A stretch of DNA of 64,000 bases from Caenibius tardaugens NBRC 16725 (GTDB lineage: Bacteria > Pseudomonadota > Alphaproteobacteria > Sphingomonadales > Sphingomonadaceae): contig NZ_CP034179.1 in the NCBI RefSeq assembly GCF_003860345.1, positions 682,001 through 746,000 on the forward strand, in the 5' to 3' direction. Shown here piece by piece: positions 62,798-64,000 of the stretch (the first letter of the stretch is position 1; the number at the start of each line of letters is the position of its first letter). A program made the translations under genes and the position numbers. The notes beneath the pieces were generated by a model. It had not been told where the DNA came from and did no database searches. It was given only the letters and a program-made list of their open reading frames with translations.

Positions 62798-64000
62798 GTC
62801 GGCTCCAGCGCGAGGATCGGGCCACCCGGGCTGACCGGCTGGCGTTCTTTCACATAGAGACGACGCACCGTCCCGCTCATCGGGCTGAGCACCTTGCTCT
62901 CCATTTTCATCGCCTCGATGATCGCGATCGGTTCCCCTTCCGCAACGGTGGTGCCATCTTCGACCAGCAGCTTCCAGATACTGCCGCCAAACGGTGCCTC
63001 GACCAGATCGCAACCATCAGGCACATCAATCGCAGCCTCGTTGTCCGCACCGCCCGCATCCTCGGCCAGCGCCGCCACCCGATCGAATTCGCCATTGCGT
63101 TCCCAATCGGCCCGTTCCGCATCGAACGCGGCCTGCCGGGTTTCCTGAAAGGCGGCGATGCTGTCCGCGTTCTCGGCCATGAAGGCGCGGTAATCGGACA
63201 GGCGGAACATTTCCTCCTCGATCCGGATCGAGCGTCGGCCGAGGGGGAAATCACGGCGCCATTCGGTCAGTTCCTCGTGGCTGACGGGGAAGAACCGGAT
63301 ACGGTCGAAGAAGCGCAGCAACCACGGCTTGCCATCGCGGAAAGCATCGGTCTGGCGCCAGTTGTTCCACACCTGAATGGTGCGGCCGAACAATTGATAC
63401 CCGCCCGGCCCCTCCATGCCATAGATGCACATGTAAGCCCCGCCGATGCCCACGACATTGGGCGGGGTCCAGGTGCGCGCTGGATTGTACTTCGTCGTGA
63501 CCAGCCGATGCCGGGGATCGACTGGCGTGGCCACCGGCGCACCCAGATAGACATCGCCCAGCCCCATGACGAGATATTCGGCGTCAAACACGATCCGCTT
63601 CACATCGTCGATGCTGGTGAGCCCGTTCACCCGACGAATGAATTCGATATTGTCCGGGCACCACGGCGCATCGTCGCGAACCGATGCGATATACTTGTCG
63701 ATCGTTTCGTAAATCGCCGGGTCCTGCCACGAGAGCGGCAGGTGGACGACACGCGAAGGGATTTCGAAATCATCGAGCCCACCCAGCCGCTCCTCCGCCC
63801 CGCACAAGGCGTCGAGCAACGCGGTCTGCGAGAGACTACGGCTATCGTAATGGATCTGGAGCGAGCGGATTCCCGGGGTAATGTCGAGCACACCGGGCAG
63901 GCCAAGCCTTTGCAGTTCCAGCATCAACGCATGGATGCGCAGGCGCAGTTCGAGATCGAGCACGATCGGGCCATATTCGACCAGAAGATGCCGATCCCCC
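62794..64000 (-). CDS. uca: Urea carboxylase, C-terminal part (partial at right edge)
   Basis: The frame is open through the right edge, and about 402 residues of a protein expected to be near 1,200 are visible. The first visible residues, RHLLVEYGPIVLDLELRLRI, start a carboxyltransferase domain with KipI/AHS1-type text (MGLGDVYLGAPVATPVDPRHRLVTTKYNPARTWTPPNVVGIGG). The C-terminus is a biotin carrier domain with the biotinyl-Lys in IEAMKMES near residue 375 of the visible part, and VEAPFGGSIWKLLV before it. Urea carboxylase makes allophanate from urea, ATP and bicarbonate. It is followed by atzF with a 4-bp overlap. The biotin carboxylase part is outside the window. Confidence 0.93.
   Translation of the reverse strand, partial: GDRHLLVEYGPIVLDLELRLRIHALMLELQRLGLPGVLDITPGIRSLQIHYDSRSLSQTALLDALCGAEERLGGLDDFEIPSRVVHLPLSWQDPAIYETIDKYIASVRDDAPWCPDNIEFIRRVNGLTSIDDVKRIVFDAEYLVMGLGDVYLGAPVATPVDPRHRLVTTKYNPARTWTPPNVVGIGGAYMCIYGMEGPGGYQLFGRTIQVWNNWRQTDAFRDGKPWLLRFFDRIRFFPVSHEELTEWRRDFPLGRRSIRIEEEMFRLSDYRAFMAENADSIAAFQETRQAAFDAERADWERNGEFDRVAALAEDAGGADNEAAIDVPDGCDLVEAPFGGSIWKLLVEDGTTVAEGEPIAIIEAMKMESKVLSPMSGTVRRLYVKERQPVSPGGPILALEPT

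Noticed and set aside
1-64000. tRNA, rRNA, CRISPR arrays, insertion sequences, prophage or toxin-antitoxin genes
   Set aside because: No transposase or integrase motif, no regularly spaced repeats and no cloverleaf-like sequence was seen by eye; a computational scan would be needed to exclude weak cases.

Overview
The window is GC-rich chromosomal DNA, packed with genes on both strands, and the gene content points to a sphingomonad-type alphaproteobacterium (Novosphingobium/Sphingobium-like). The indicators are a long TonB-dependent receptor, a MucR/Ros zinc-finger regulator, an ScfR-type regulator divergent from isocitrate lyase, GTP-dependent PEP carboxykinase, a malic enzyme fused to a phosphotransacetylase-like domain, and many oxidoreductases typical of aromatic or terpenoid degraders. 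I see no rRNA, tRNA, CRISPR array, transposase or phage gene. All family assignments come from reading motifs by eye; no database search was run.

Layout, left to right. 1-1673: an RND-type adaptor lipoprotein (cut by the left edge) divergent from a TetR regulator, with a candidate operator between them. 1679-8142: a minus-strand run MarR - TolC-like - HlyD-like adaptor - opgG - opgH, which places export-type components directly upstream of glucan synthesis genes. 8143-10849: a regulatory region with a 36-bp palindrome, then a CYP51-like P450, a 3Fe-4S ferredoxin and a TetR regulator. 10857-16231: minus-strand DUF4126, DUF779, an ExaC/AldB-type aldehyde dehydrogenase, RidA, an SMP-30 lactonase and an aminotransferase. 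16701-21252: membrane PQQ dehydrogenase, MFS transporter and MOSC protein. 21343-32013: aldehyde dehydrogenase, patatin, riboflavin synthase, bile-acid-symporter-like carrier, an NAD(P)-dependent reductase, an AraC regulator, then LLM flavoprotein, VOC protein and TonB receptor.

32190-44043: mucR, a secreted KatG with a small cytochrome c, a GGDEF-EAL gene broken by two offsetting frameshifts, aceA divergent from its probable regulator ScfR, an SDR, and an HxlR regulator divergent from pirin. Next comes a structured leader or small RNA with an 8-codon ORF and a strong terminator. 44262-52920: bifunctional penicillin-binding protein, CDF metal transporter, SRPBCC protein, MarR-like regulator, ThDP enzyme and GTP-PEPCK. 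53280-60809: S66 carboxypeptidase, a second LLM flavoprotein, malic enzyme-PTA fusion, thiolase and acyl-CoA ligase. 61028-64000: allophanate hydrolase and the C-terminal part of urea carboxylase, cut by the right edge.

How the genes work together. Isocitrate lyase, PEPCK, malic enzyme-PTA, thiolase and acyl-CoA ligase form a kit for growth on fatty acids or acetyl-CoA-yielding compounds. The P450, PQQ dehydrogenase, aldehyde dehydrogenases, LLM flavoproteins and TonB receptor suggest oxidation of hydrophobic or alcohol substrates. The most interesting candidates are the opgGH-linked export operon, the CYP51-like/ferredoxin unit with its large palindrome, the leader RNA after pirin and the twin operators at aceA/scfR.
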